From: an uncultured Centipeda sp.
GTDB taxonomy: Bacteria > Bacillota > Negativicutes > Selenomonadales > Selenomonadaceae
DNA length: 12,210 bases
Assembly (NCBI GenBank): GCA_937925565.1
Contig: CALALM010000460.1
Location: 1-12,210, forward strand
Reading direction: 5' to 3'
The notes under the pieces were generated by a model, which saw only the letters and a program-made list of their open reading frames with translations, was not told the DNA's origin and ran no database searches. Both the position numbers and the translations under genes were made by a program. Within the stretch, counting starts at the first letter, position 1. The number at the start of each line of letters is the position of its first letter. Shown here piece after piece: positions 6,593 through 12,210 of the stretch.

Positions 6593-7150
6593 TCATCCTG
6601 CCGTCCGAGGTTTCTGTGTAAGCGCATCCTCGCACGACGCAAGCACCTGTCCGGAGTAACAGTAAAAACTGTAAAAGAGTTCCGCCGGGAACACATCCTC
6701 GTCCTCCCAGCGCAGTTCGTCCTCCTCCTCGTCGTAAACCTCCGACCAGAGGTATTCTTCGCGCAGGAGATCGGAGAAGTACGGCAGGGGCGCGGCGTGC
6801 TCCATCACATCGCCCATGCGGACGCATTCAGCAATCAGCAGGAAGTGCTCCAAGAGCCGCTCCGCAATCCTGCGCGCGATTTCATTGTCTGCCTGCGCGG
6901 CAAGTGCGCGCCGAAAGATCCGCACGAGGAAGACGAGCGCAAACGGCGTTGCGTGCCAGAGCGTGCCCTGATGCTCCGTGTTGATGATCAGTTCGTAGAG
7001 GGCATCCTCCACCGCTGTAAGGTCGTCCATGGACTCCAACACGGCAAAGTACCGAGGAAACGCCGTTGCGCGCCCATAGGGCGTCGTCAGTCGATGCCAC
7101 GGCACATCATTCACGGTCAGCATCGCAATATAGCGTTCATTCTCAGTCAT
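6593..7150 (-). CDS. Small protein with HEAT-like 'HQGT' segment, function unknown
   Basis: 185-residue soluble protein with no signal peptide. ATG 7150 (MTENERYIAM) has GGAGGG 6 nt upstream (7157-7162); a longer frame to 7234 is rejected because it lacks such a site and would nearly reach dpaL. Residues 44-82 contain TAVEDALYELIINTEHQGT and ATPFALVFLVRIF. This resembles the first repeat of bacterial HEAT-repeat proteins, which commonly read '...HQGT.Y.AT..A.PFL..LL'. A helical middle part follows, then a strongly acidic stretch (137-152, DEEEDELRWEDED) and an aromatic segment (ELFYSFYCYSG). It lies 80 bp after dpaL in the same orientation with no clear terminator between, so co-transcription is likely. 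It could be a regulatory or immunity-type HEAT-like protein; I do not recognise a named family. Confidence 0.75.
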   Translation of the reverse strand: MTENERYIAMLTVNDVPWHRLTTPYGRATAFPRYFAVLESMDDLTAVEDALYELIINTEHQGTLWHATPFALVFLVRIFRRALAAQADNEIARRIAERLLEHFLLIAECVRMGDVMEHAAPLPYFSDLLREEYLWSEVYDEEEDELRWEDEDVFPAELFYSFYCYSGQVLASCEDALTQKPRTAG

Positions 7151-7230
7151 TCGGATCCCTCCAGTTATGGTGCCCTTTCCGGCGCAAGCGGCTCCCCTTT
7201 CCCTGCTGTGGCGGGGCAGCCGGGCCTCCC

Positions 7231-8430
7231 TCAATAACTCGGATACAGCCCGTCCCAGACGACGCGGCGATAGTGCGTACGATCGGTGTCGCCCTCCGTG
7301 GAGATACAGAGGATGCGCGCGTCCTTGCCAAGACCGATGCGGTCGCGCAGGTAGTCGAGGCTATGGTTTTGCATGAGCTCGGCAACGAGTCCCGTCGTGA
7401 CCGCGCCGCTCTCACCCGACACAACGCGCGCATCCGCGTCCAGCGGATTGCCGAGGATGCGCATGCCCTTCGCAGCAACCCATTCGGGTACGGAGACGAA
7501 ATGATCGGCATAGTCCTTCAGGATCTCCCACGCGATCGGATTCGGCTCACCGCACGAGAGCCCCGCCATGATGGAGTCAAGGTCACCCGTCACAATATGC
7601 CGCTCGCCGTCGCTGGCGGCAGCCGTGCGGTAGAGGCAGTCCGCGCGATTCGGTTCGACGATGGTGATCACGGGGCGCTTTTCCCCATAGCGCGCGGTAA
7701 AGTATCCCGTGACCGCACCCGCCAGCGACCCAACACCTGCCTGCAAAAAGATATGCGTCGGCGGCTCACCGAACTGTTCCGCCGCCTCATGTGCAAGCGT
7801 CGTATAGCCCTGCATGATTCGGAGCGGGATCTCCGTATAACCGTCCCACGCCGTATCTTGAATGAGCACCCAGCCCTGTTCTTTTGCCATCTTCGCCGCA
7901 TGGCGTACGGCATCGTCGTAGTTGTACGTCGTAAAGGACGCCGCCGCACCGAGCCCGCGAATATTCGCAAGGCGCTCGGGCGACCCGCCCTTGGGCATGA
8001 AGACGTGCGCAAAGAGCCCGAACAGCTTCGCCGTCCACGCAATGCCACGTCCGTGGTTGCCGTCCGTCGCCGTCACGAGCGTGACACTACGCAGGCGCTC
8101 GCGATACTCCGGCTTTTGGAGGCTTTCATATGTCATCTCGCTCTCGGGGATGCCGAGATCCTGTGCGAGATAACGCGCAACAGCGTAGCTGGCACCAAGT
8201 GCCTTGAATGCGTTGAGACCGAACCGCTTGCTCTCGTCCTTCACCGCGATCCGACCGAGCCCGAGTCCCGCCGAGAGACGCCGGAGATCGGCAAGCGGCG
8301 TCGGTTCGTAGTCCGGCAGACTTTGATGAAAACGCACGGCACGCGCGGCAGATTCTGCCCCGAACGCCGAAACATCCGTCTGCGTCGCATCCATGTGCGT
8401 GAGCTGCACGGATTTGATGGATTCATTCAT
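7231..8430 (-). CDS. dpaL: Diaminopropionate ammonia-lyase
   Basis: 399-residue PLP enzyme of fold type II, known in E. coli as YgeX/DpaL (398 aa). The family converts 2,3-diaminopropionate to pyruvate and two ammonia. ATG 8430 (MNESIKS) is chosen because GGAGG (8444-8440) lies 9 nt upstream; an in-frame TTG at 8454 precedes that site. Visible hallmarks: PLP lysine K76 in GLNAFKALGASYA; TATDGNHGRG with D123, matching the catalytic Asp near 120 of E. coli; QDTAWDGYTEIP (191-202) with D192, matching Asp189; the phosphate-binding glycine loop AGVGSLAG (231-238); MAGLSCGEP; and C-terminal CISTEGDTD. Nothing is missing, so the enzyme should be active. It probably works in cytosolic amino-acid catabolism. 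A threonine or other ammonia-lyase is less likely given the GLNAFK and DGNHGRG signatures. Confidence 0.93.
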   Translation of the reverse strand: MNESIKSVQLTHMDATQTDVSAFGAESAARAVRFHQSLPDYEPTPLADLRRLSAGLGLGRIAVKDESKRFGLNAFKALGASYAVARYLAQDLGIPESEMTYESLQKPEYRERLRSVTLVTATDGNHGRGIAWTAKLFGLFAHVFMPKGGSPERLANIRGLGAAASFTTYNYDDAVRHAAKMAKEQGWVLIQDTAWDGYTEIPLRIMQGYTTLAHEAAEQFGEPPTHIFLQAGVGSLAGAVTGYFTARYGEKRPVITIVEPNRADCLYRTAAASDGERHIVTGDLDSIMAGLSCGEPNPIAWEILKDYADHFVSVPEWVAAKGMRILGNPLDADARVVSGESGAVTTGLVAELMQNHSLDYLRDRIGLGKDARILCISTEGDTDRTHYRRVVWDGLYPSY

Positions 8431-8477
8431 GATGCATTTCCTCCCGATCAACAATAGTTATTCCATGATTTTCTTTC

Positions 8478-8506
8478 ATTATAGCACAGATGATATGTGC
8501 TTGTAA
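8478..8506 (-). promoter_or_regulatory. Extended -10 promoter of dpaL with internal dyad
   Basis: On the minus strand TGC-TATAAT (8486-8478) is a perfect extended -10. The 17-bp-distant -35 (TTACAA, 8506-8501) is weak. The spacer itself is an inverted repeat, GCACA-N7-TGTGC (8484-8500), and a further AT-rich dyad AAGAAT-N10-ATTCTT (8505-8526) lies just upstream. The arrangement looks like an operator for a dimeric regulator, which is inference. Confidence 0.6.
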
Positions 8507-8559
8507 GAATAATAAAATATATTCTTGTAGATATCCATTCACTTTTCTGAAATTTCTGC

Positions 8560-8589
8560 TTGACAATCACTTTCATCCATTCGTATAAT
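8560..8589 (+). promoter_or_regulatory. Sigma-A promoter of the SLH-porin gene
   Basis: TTGACA (8560-8565), an 18-bp spacer and TATAAT (8584-8589) give two perfect hexamers. A second possible -10, TACAAT, is at 8594-8599. The start would be near 8596, giving an unusually long leader of about 270 nt before the ATG at 8866. The promoter is divergent from that of dpaL; the two -10 boxes are about 100 bp apart. Confidence 0.85.
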
Positions 8590-8604
8590 AGGATACAATC
8601 TCAA

Positions 8605-8768
8605 GGGAATCACTGATAAAATGAAGTCTGTCAGATTGGTGCAGATTTTTTGTCCTGCCAAGGAGACAAACCGGACGCATAGCAAAGGCTATGTGGAGGA
8701 TTCTAGGGCACAGTCAGGGCGAAAACAGATGCATCAAGATGGCAGTGCTGAATTTATCAGTGCTTCCC
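8605..8768. mobile_element. MITE-like 164-bp element with 16-bp terminal inverted repeats
   Basis: The left end GGGAATCACTGATAAA (8605-8620) and the reverse complement of the right end (8753-8768) match at 15 of 16 positions, the inner ten perfectly. The element has no coding capacity. It contains small hairpins: TTTGTC/GACAAA (8649-8654/8665-8670) and CATAGC-AAAG-GCTATG (8678-8693). The ends begin GGG and are flanked by AA on both sides, at most a 2-bp target duplication. It lies just downstream of the porin promoter, so it would be transcribed as part of the leader. The alternative is a structured leader RNA closed by a long-range stem: TCCTGCCAA (8653-8661) inside it is also complementary to TTGGCAGGA (8777-8785) outside it. 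Confidence 0.5.
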
Positions 8769-8830
8769 AAGATTAGTTGGCAGGAGACAACGCCACAGAC
8801 ACAATGCGCGTCATTGGAAACACAGGCACA

Positions 8831-8858
8831 CCTCCTCCCCTCAGGATTCAAAAGGAGG
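8831..8858 (+). promoter_or_regulatory. Possible ribosome-site-sequestering hairpin before the SLH-porin
   Basis: CCTCCT (8831-8836) is exactly complementary to AGGAGG (8853-8858), the Shine-Dalgarno of the porin gene, across a 16-nt loop. Pairing would hide the ribosome site. ATG 8866 follows 7 nt after the site. A regulatory role is inference. Confidence 0.4.
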
Positions 8859-8865
8859 AATTTCC

Positions 8866-10188
8866 ATGAAGAAAACTCTGGTATCCGCGCTCAGCGCAGC
8901 ACTCGTCATCGGCGCAGCATCGACGACGTTCGCGGCGGCGAATCCATTTTCGGATGTGCCGCGCGACCACTGGGCGTACGATGCCGTGACGCAGCTCGCC
9001 GCCGACGGCGTGGTCGAGGGCTACGGCGACGGCACGTACCGCGGCGACCGCAACATCACGCGCTACGAGATGGCACAGATGGTCGCGAAGGCGATGGCAA
9101 AGGACAACCTGTCCTCCTCGGACCGCGCACTTGTCGACCGTCTCGCGGCGGAGTTCGCCGACGAGCTGAATAACCTCGGCGTTCGCGTGTCGAACCTCGA
9201 GCGCAATGCCGATATGGTCAAGTGGAACGGCGAGCTGCGCTACACCTATGAGCGTGTCGGCGGCGAATTCGTCGGCAAATATGTGGGGCAGCGTCAGACG
9301 AACAACGAGCTGCTCTTCCGCCTCAATCCGACGGCAGAGGTGAACGACCACTGGTCGGTCAGGGCACGCCTCGACGCGAAGACGAATCTGAAGTCCGACG
9401 CGGGAAATAACGGCACGGTCAAACTCAAGCGCGCGTGGGCGGAGGGCAAATACGGCGCGACTGTGGTCCGGCTGGGCAAATTCCCTGTCTTCACGGAACA
9501 GGGTGTGCTTTTCGACGGCGAAATGTCGGGCGCGGGACTGACCCTCGGTGCCGACAGGACAGTTTCCGCCACGCTCTATGCAGGCCGCTACAATCTCGAG
9601 GACTCTGCATGGGGGGACGAGATCACCGAGGCGAAAGAGGCGGGGAGCTACACCGGCGGAACGGCGGCAAGCATGCAGGGAATCACGCTGAACTGGGATC
9701 CCTCGGATCGGTTCCACCTCGGGGTGGATTACCTGCGGCTCGGCAACAACAAGCTCCTGACGGGCATGATGGACGTGAAGGATCCGCTGAATTACTACGG
9801 TGTCGGCATCACCTACCGTCCCGTGCAGACAGTCTATCTCTCGGGCGGCTACTGGAAGACGAACAGCCACGAAAGCGCCGAGATCAAAAAAGAGCACATG
9901 AAGTCGTACAACATCGAACTCGGCTACAAGGGCGCAGAGGCATCGGATCCCGGTTCGTTCGGTGTCTATGCCGCCTACCGCTACATCGGCGGCATGGGCA
10001 CGATCGCCCCGACGTTCGACGGCGCGATGTGGAACACAAAGGGCTGGGAGATCGGCGGTCAGTACACGATACGGAAGAATATTGTCGGTTCGCTCATCTA
10101 CTTCCAGGGCAACGAGATCTTCTCTGCCGAGCCCGAGGGCAAAACAGGCATCAAGAAGGGGTTCGGCCGCGTCGAGTTCTTCTTCTGA
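8866..10188 (+). CDS. SLH-domain outer-membrane porin (OmpM/Mep45-like)
   Basis: 440-residue outer-membrane protein of the type that in Negativicutes tethers the outer membrane to the cell wall. AAAGGAGG at 8851-8858 supports ATG 8866. Signal peptide is about 1-23 (TFA|A). Residues 27-75 are one SLH domain (NPFSDVPRDHWAYDAVTQLA, GVVEGYGDGTYRGDRNITRYEMAQMV); in Selenomonas and Veillonella such domains bind polyamine-modified peptidoglycan. Residues about 82-115 are a helical, probably coiled-coil spacer (LVDRLAAEFADELNNLGVRVSNLE). Residues about 118-440 show alternating beta strands of a porin barrel (WNGELRYTYERV, FGVYAAYRYIGG) and end FGRVEFFF, with the C-terminal Phe expected of BAM substrates. 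Length and order fit the OmpM family. It has its own strong promoter, a long leader and a terminator. I do not assign a specific ompM number. Confidence 0.93.
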   Translation: MKKTLVSALSAALVIGAASTTFAAANPFSDVPRDHWAYDAVTQLAADGVVEGYGDGTYRGDRNITRYEMAQMVAKAMAKDNLSSSDRALVDRLAAEFADELNNLGVRVSNLERNADMVKWNGELRYTYERVGGEFVGKYVGQRQTNNELLFRLNPTAEVNDHWSVRARLDAKTNLKSDAGNNGTVKLKRAWAEGKYGATVVRLGKFPVFTEQGVLFDGEMSGAGLTLGADRTVSATLYAGRYNLEDSAWGDEITEAKEAGSYTGGTAASMQGITLNWDPSDRFHLGVDYLRLGNNKLLTGMMDVKDPLNYYGVGITYRPVQTVYLSGGYWKTNSHESAEIKKEHMKSYNIELGYKGAEASDPGSFGVYAAYRYIGGMGTIAPTFDGAMWNTKGWEIGGQYTIRKNIVGSLIYFQGNEIFSAEPEGKTGIKKGFGRVEFFF

Positions 10189-10208
10189 TTTCCTGCTTTC
10201 ACGCACAG

Positions 10209-10238
10209 ATACCGCAGATTTCGGTCTGCGGTATTTTT
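10209..10238 (+). terminator. Intrinsic terminator after the SLH-porin
   Basis: A perfect 10-bp stem ATACCGCAGA (10209-10218) / TCTGCGGTAT (10225-10234), with loop TTTCGG and T-run 10234-10238, 20 bp after the TGA. Confidence 0.92.
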
Positions 10239-10254
10239 GTGCACAGAGATATCG

Positions 10255-10283
10255 TTGACGCACGCAAAAGCGTACGGTATAAT
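10255..10283 (+). promoter_or_regulatory. Promoter and candidate operator of the toxin-antitoxin operon
   Basis: TTGACG (10255-10260) and TATAAT (10278-10283) are separated by 17 bp. The spacer holds the dyad ACGC-AAAA-GCGT (10262-10273) and, next to the -10, CGTACG (10271-10276). YefM/YoeB systems repress their own promoter, so these dyads are plausible binding sites. Confidence 0.8.
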
Positions 10284-10308
10284 GAACGCATGGAAAGGAG
10301 GAGCGTAT

Positions 10309-10563
10309 ATGACTGCGATCAACGCCACTGCGGCACGTCGGAATCTCTATCAGCTCATCTCAGAGGTAAACGAGAACCGCAGACCTGTCATCATCACGAA
10401 CACACGCGGTAAGAACGCGGTTCTGCTCTCCGAGGAGGACTGGAACGCTGTACAGGAAACGCTCTATCTGAACGCCATCCCCGGTATGACCGCGAGCATT
10501 CTCGCCGCTGACCACGAGCCACTCGATACCTGTGCGACGTATGACCCAAACGAGGCGTGGTAA
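10309..10563 (+). CDS. YefM/Phd-family antitoxin
   Basis: 84-residue antitoxin. ATG 10309 follows AAAGGAGG (10294-10301) by 7 nt. The N-terminal half is the Phd/YefM fold: MTAINATAARRNLYQLISEV, then RPVIITNTRGKNAVLLSEEDW, then a short helix (NAVQETLYL). This part dimerises and binds DNA in the family. The C-terminal third (about 57-84) is the tail that would wrap and neutralise the toxin. The stop overlaps the toxin start by one base (TAATG), the usual coupled arrangement. It probably autorepresses the promoter at 10255-10283. It is complete, with no sign of damage. Confidence 0.92.
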   Translation: MTAINATAARRNLYQLISEVNENRRPVIITNTRGKNAVLLSEEDWNAVQETLYLNAIPGMTASILAADHEPLDTCATYDPNEAW

Positions 10564-10859
10564 TGTACCTCATTAAGTTCAGTAAACAGGCGGAAAAGGA
10601 TAAGCCGTGCCTCAAGGCTGCGGGACTTGAGGCAAAGGCAAAGGCACTGCTGAATCTCATGCAGGATAACCCGTTTCAGAACCCGCCGCCCTACGAAAAA
10701 CTCGTCGGCAATCTGAGCGGGAATCTTTCGCGGCGTATCAACATCCAACATCGACTGGTATACGCCGTACTGGAAAACACCAAAGGCTATGCTGCGCCGA
10801 CAGGAGAGCTCTACGATGGCATCATTCTCGTCAAACGGATGTGGACGCATTACGAATAG
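10563..10859 (+). CDS. YoeB/Txe-family ribosome-dependent mRNA interferase toxin
   Basis: 98-residue toxin of the RelE superfamily, which cleaves mRNA in the ribosomal A site. ATG 10563 overlaps the antitoxin stop. The family signature is clear: NPPPYEKLVGNLSG, then LSRRINIQHRLVYAV, and C-terminal MWTHYE. By alignment with E. coli YoeB, E45, R64, H96 and Y97 correspond to E46, R65, H83 and Y84, so all catalytic residues are present. Between the last two strands it has a longer loop (ENTKGYAAPTGELYDGI) than the 84-residue E. coli protein, a variation seen in Firmicute relatives. The unit is intact and so is probably functional. The small GNAT-like gene starts 17 bp downstream. Confidence 0.93.
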   Translation: MYLIKFSKQAEKDKPCLKAAGLEAKAKALLNLMQDNPFQNPPPYEKLVGNLSGNLSRRINIQHRLVYAVLENTKGYAAPTGELYDGIILVKRMWTHYE

Positions 10860-10876
10860 ACAAAGGAGGAATCACC

Positions 10877-11152
10877 ATGCAGATTCGATACGAAGTCGAA
10901 CACGGCCGCAGCGCGGCGTATGACGGAGAGAACCGCGTCGGCATCGCGGAGTTCGAGGATGCGGACGGACGTTGGGTCATCACCCACACAGAGGTCGATC
11001 CCGCCTACGGAGGACAGGGCATCGCCCGCCGCCTGATCGAGGAGGTCATTGCGGCGGCGCGCCGTGACGGTGCGAAGATCGTCCCACTCTGCTCCTACGC
11101 AGACAAAATGATGCGGAGAACAGACGAATATGCGGACGTTCTCGCGGACTGA
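10877..11152 (+). CDS. Small GNAT-like N-acetyltransferase (YjdJ-type)
   Basis: 91-residue protein. ATG 10877 follows AAAGGAGG (10862-10869) by 7 nt. It carries a minimal GNAT core: strand GIAEFEDADGRWVITHTEV, then the acetyl-CoA-binding motif VDPAYGGQGIARRLIEEVI (a Q/R-x-x-G-x-G/A match), then AKIVPLCSYADKMM. This fits the short 'acetyltransf_CG' group (about 90-100 aa), whose substrates are mostly unknown. It is only 17 bp after the toxin gene, with no terminator between, so it is probably expressed from the toxin-antitoxin promoter. A terminator follows at 11165. It could be a third component of the module or a chance neighbour; it is much shorter than the TacT-type GNAT toxins. Confidence 0.85.
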   Translation: MQIRYEVEHGRSAAYDGENRVGIAEFEDADGRWVITHTEVDPAYGGQGIARRLIEEVIAAARRDGAKIVPLCSYADKMMRRTDEYADVLAD

Positions 11153-11164
11153 GCGTACACACAA

Positions 11165-11201
11165 AAAGCCGCACGGAGGCATTTAACCTTCGTGCGGCTT
11201 T
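11165..11201. terminator. Intrinsic terminator, possibly bidirectional
   Basis: A 15-bp stem, AAAGCCGCACGGAGG (11165-11179) / CCTTCGTGCGGCTTT (11187-11201), with one G-T wobble and a 7-nt loop CATTTAA. On the plus strand the tail TTTCGTTT is modest; on the minus strand the run is CTTTTTGT. It ends the toxin-antitoxin/GNAT transcript. Confidence 0.85.
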
Positions 11202-11266
11202 CGTTTGGCATGGAGAAATAAACAGCGACGCGTTCAAGGCGCCCCTTTCACAGCTTGCGCAGTTCC

Positions 11267-11405
11267 CCTCCCCCGTGGCGGTCAACGTCATCCAATCACA
11301 CTTCGCTAACGCTTGTGTTCTTGGAACGTTTTCTCATACGAACTGTTGCCCAATCAGCTGCGTCCTTTCGGACTTGCTTCTTGGACGGGTCAGCAACGGG
11401 GGAGG
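11267..11405. repeat. Non-coding stretch bounded by a 10-bp inverted repeat
   Basis: CCTCCCCCGT (11267-11276) is exactly repeated in inverse as ACGGGGGAGG (11396-11405), with about 119 bp between. The similarity continues weakly inward. The stretch contains a small hairpin GTCC-TTTC-GGAC and no convincing gene. A second dyad, TGTATGCG-N6-CGCATACA (11410-11431), lies beside it, between the repeat and the malic-enzyme stop; it lacks a T-run in either direction. The region 11202-11442 otherwise holds nothing I can identify. It may be a dispersed intergenic repeat or the remnant of a small mobile element. Confidence 0.45.
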
Positions 11406-11442
11406 CTTTTGTATGCGGCGTATCGCATACAGCGCCCCCCTT

Positions 11443-12210
11443 CTAGTACGCCGCCTTCCAGACCATCGCCTCGACAGCGGCTTTCACATCTGTAACGGGG
11501 CGACGGTTCAGCCCCTGCCGCACGGCGCACTCGGCGACGGCGACCGCAACGGCAGCGGAGAACTCCGTGAGACGCGCAACGGGCGGGATCACCGCCGCAC
11601 CCTTTGCCTCGGGCGTAAGGAACGCGCCGAGCGCGTGCGCCGCAGCGGAGATCATCTCATCTGTGACGAGCCGTGCATCGACCGCCATACTTCCAAGCCC
11701 AAGCCCCGGGTAGATGAGCGCGTTGTTCGCTTGTCCGATCTCGTACGTCGTGCCACGGTAGGACACGGGATCACGTGGAACGCCCGTTGCGACCATCGCG
11801 CGCCCGTCCGACCAGCGGATCAGATCCTCCGCCGTCGCCTCGGCAAGTTCCGTCGGATTGCTCAGGGGGAAGATGATCGGATGGTCACACCACGATGCCA
11901 TTGCACGCACGATGGTCTCCGTGAACGCGCCCGGCATCGTCGACGTGCCGACGAGGATGGTCGGCTTCACTGCCATCACGGCGGCGGTCAGGCTCGTCAG
12001 CGAGTCCGCATGGTCGAACTCACTGCGGCTGCGCGCAAACGGCTTTTGCTCGGGCGTCAGATCTCCCATATCGTCAAACAGCAGTCCCTGCCTATCCACA
12101 AGGTAGAAACGCGCGCGCGCCTCCTCCTCACTCAGCCCCTGCTCGACCATCTCGCGGCAGATGCGCGCCGTGATGCCCGCGCCCGCCGTCCCCGCGCCGA
12201 AGCACATATA
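11443..12210 (-). CDS. Malic enzyme, C-terminal part (5' end outside window)
   Basis: 255 visible residues of a large-type malic enzyme, which oxidatively decarboxylates malate to pyruvate, normally with NAD in this class. The frame is open to the window edge (codon 12208-12210 is Tyr), so the Met at 12207 is internal. Hallmarks: the dinucleotide motif [10 protein letters not shown] at the start; [74 protein letters not shown]. The order and spacing match the C-terminal half of the family, about 540-560 aa in SfcA/MaeA-type enzymes, so roughly half the protein is outside. It ends with TAG at 11443-11445. The cofactor (NAD versus NADP) cannot be decided with confidence from this part. Confidence 0.93.
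   Translation of the reverse strand, partial: YMCFGAGTAGAGITARICREMVEQGLSEEEARARFYLVDRQGLLFDDMGDLTPEQKPFARSRSEFDHADSLTSLTAAVMAVKPTILVGTSTMPGAFTETIVRAMASWCDHPIIFPLSNPTELAEATAEDLIRWSDGRAMVATGVPRDPVSYRGTTYEIGQANNALIYPGLGLGSMAVDARLVTDEMISAAAHALGAFLTPEAKGAAVIPPVARLTEFSAAVAVAVAECAVRQGLNRRPVTDVKAAVEAMVWKAAY

Noticed and set aside
6497..7237. 246-codon plus-strand open frame opposite the HEAT-like protein
   Set aside because: It runs through a strong bidirectional terminator and has no ribosome site; the minus-strand frame has GGAGGG and a recognisable sequence pattern.
7066..8457. 463-codon plus-strand open frame opposite dpaL
   Set aside because: The minus strand encodes a full-length enzyme with all catalytic motifs. 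The opposite product is rich in R/H/V in the manner of antisense shadows.
8661..8700. Resemblance to a c-di-GMP-I (GEMM) riboswitch (ACAAACCGG-ACGCA)
   Set aside because: The short match lacks the conserved paired regions and tetraloop receptor parts of the class, and lies within the inverted-repeat element.
8848..10263. 471-codon minus-strand open frame opposite the SLH-porin
   Set aside because: It is a frame shadow caused by GC-rich codon use. The plus-strand protein has a signal peptide, SLH domain, barrel and C-terminal Phe, while the antisense product is low-complexity and lacks a ribosome site.

Overview
The window most likely comes from a diderm Firmicute of the Negativicutes (Selenomonas-like). 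It combines a porin-type protein carrying an N-terminal SLH domain and a C-terminal phenylalanine (OmpM/Mep45 architecture), several exported envelope proteins with Gram-negative-style outer-membrane relatives (CsgG, LPP20, FlgT), strong Firmicute-style Shine-Dalgarno sequences (AAAGGAGG), near-consensus sigma-A promoters, and GC-rich coding sequence. Genus assignment is inference.

Layout. (1) 1-92: 5' end of a tRNA on the minus strand, probably tRNA-Thr(CGU), with a consensus promoter. (2) 199-6507: six plus-strand genes, all for exported proteins. They are a tandem pair of paralogs (FlgT-N/LPP20-like domain, coiled coil, TPR-like repeats), a DUF3829/YiiG-like lipoprotein, a three-domain FlgT-like protein, a CsgG-family protein and an LPP20-family protein. 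Promoters and terminators split them into at least four units: 199-2168, 2319-3242, 3400-4524 and 4867-6507. (3) 6593-8430: minus-strand pair, a PLP-dependent diaminopropionate ammonia-lyase (dpaL/ygeX) followed by a small protein with a HEAT-like 'HQGT' segment. (4) 8431-10188: divergent promoter region, a 164-bp element with 16-bp imperfect terminal inverted repeats lying in the leader, then the SLH-porin gene. (5) 10255-11152: a YefM/YoeB-type toxin-antitoxin pair followed closely by a small GNAT-like protein. (6) 11202-11442: non-coding stretch bounded by inverted repeats. (7) 11443-12210: C-terminal part of a large-type malic enzyme, minus strand, running off the window.

The most interesting part is 199-6507. 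Four of its six proteins share the same N-terminal pattern (a leading G, an A-R-x-x-A helix, a G/V turn, and a closing 'YRV' strand), and a fifth is CsgG-like. In Vibrio, LPP20-type FlgP, FlgO and FlgT build outer-membrane ring structures around the flagellum, and CsgG is an outer-membrane secretion pore in the same broad structural family. The cluster may therefore encode an uncharacterised outer-membrane ring, pore or trafficking complex of diderm Firmicutes. No flagellar, curli or pilus structural gene lies in the window, so the function is open.
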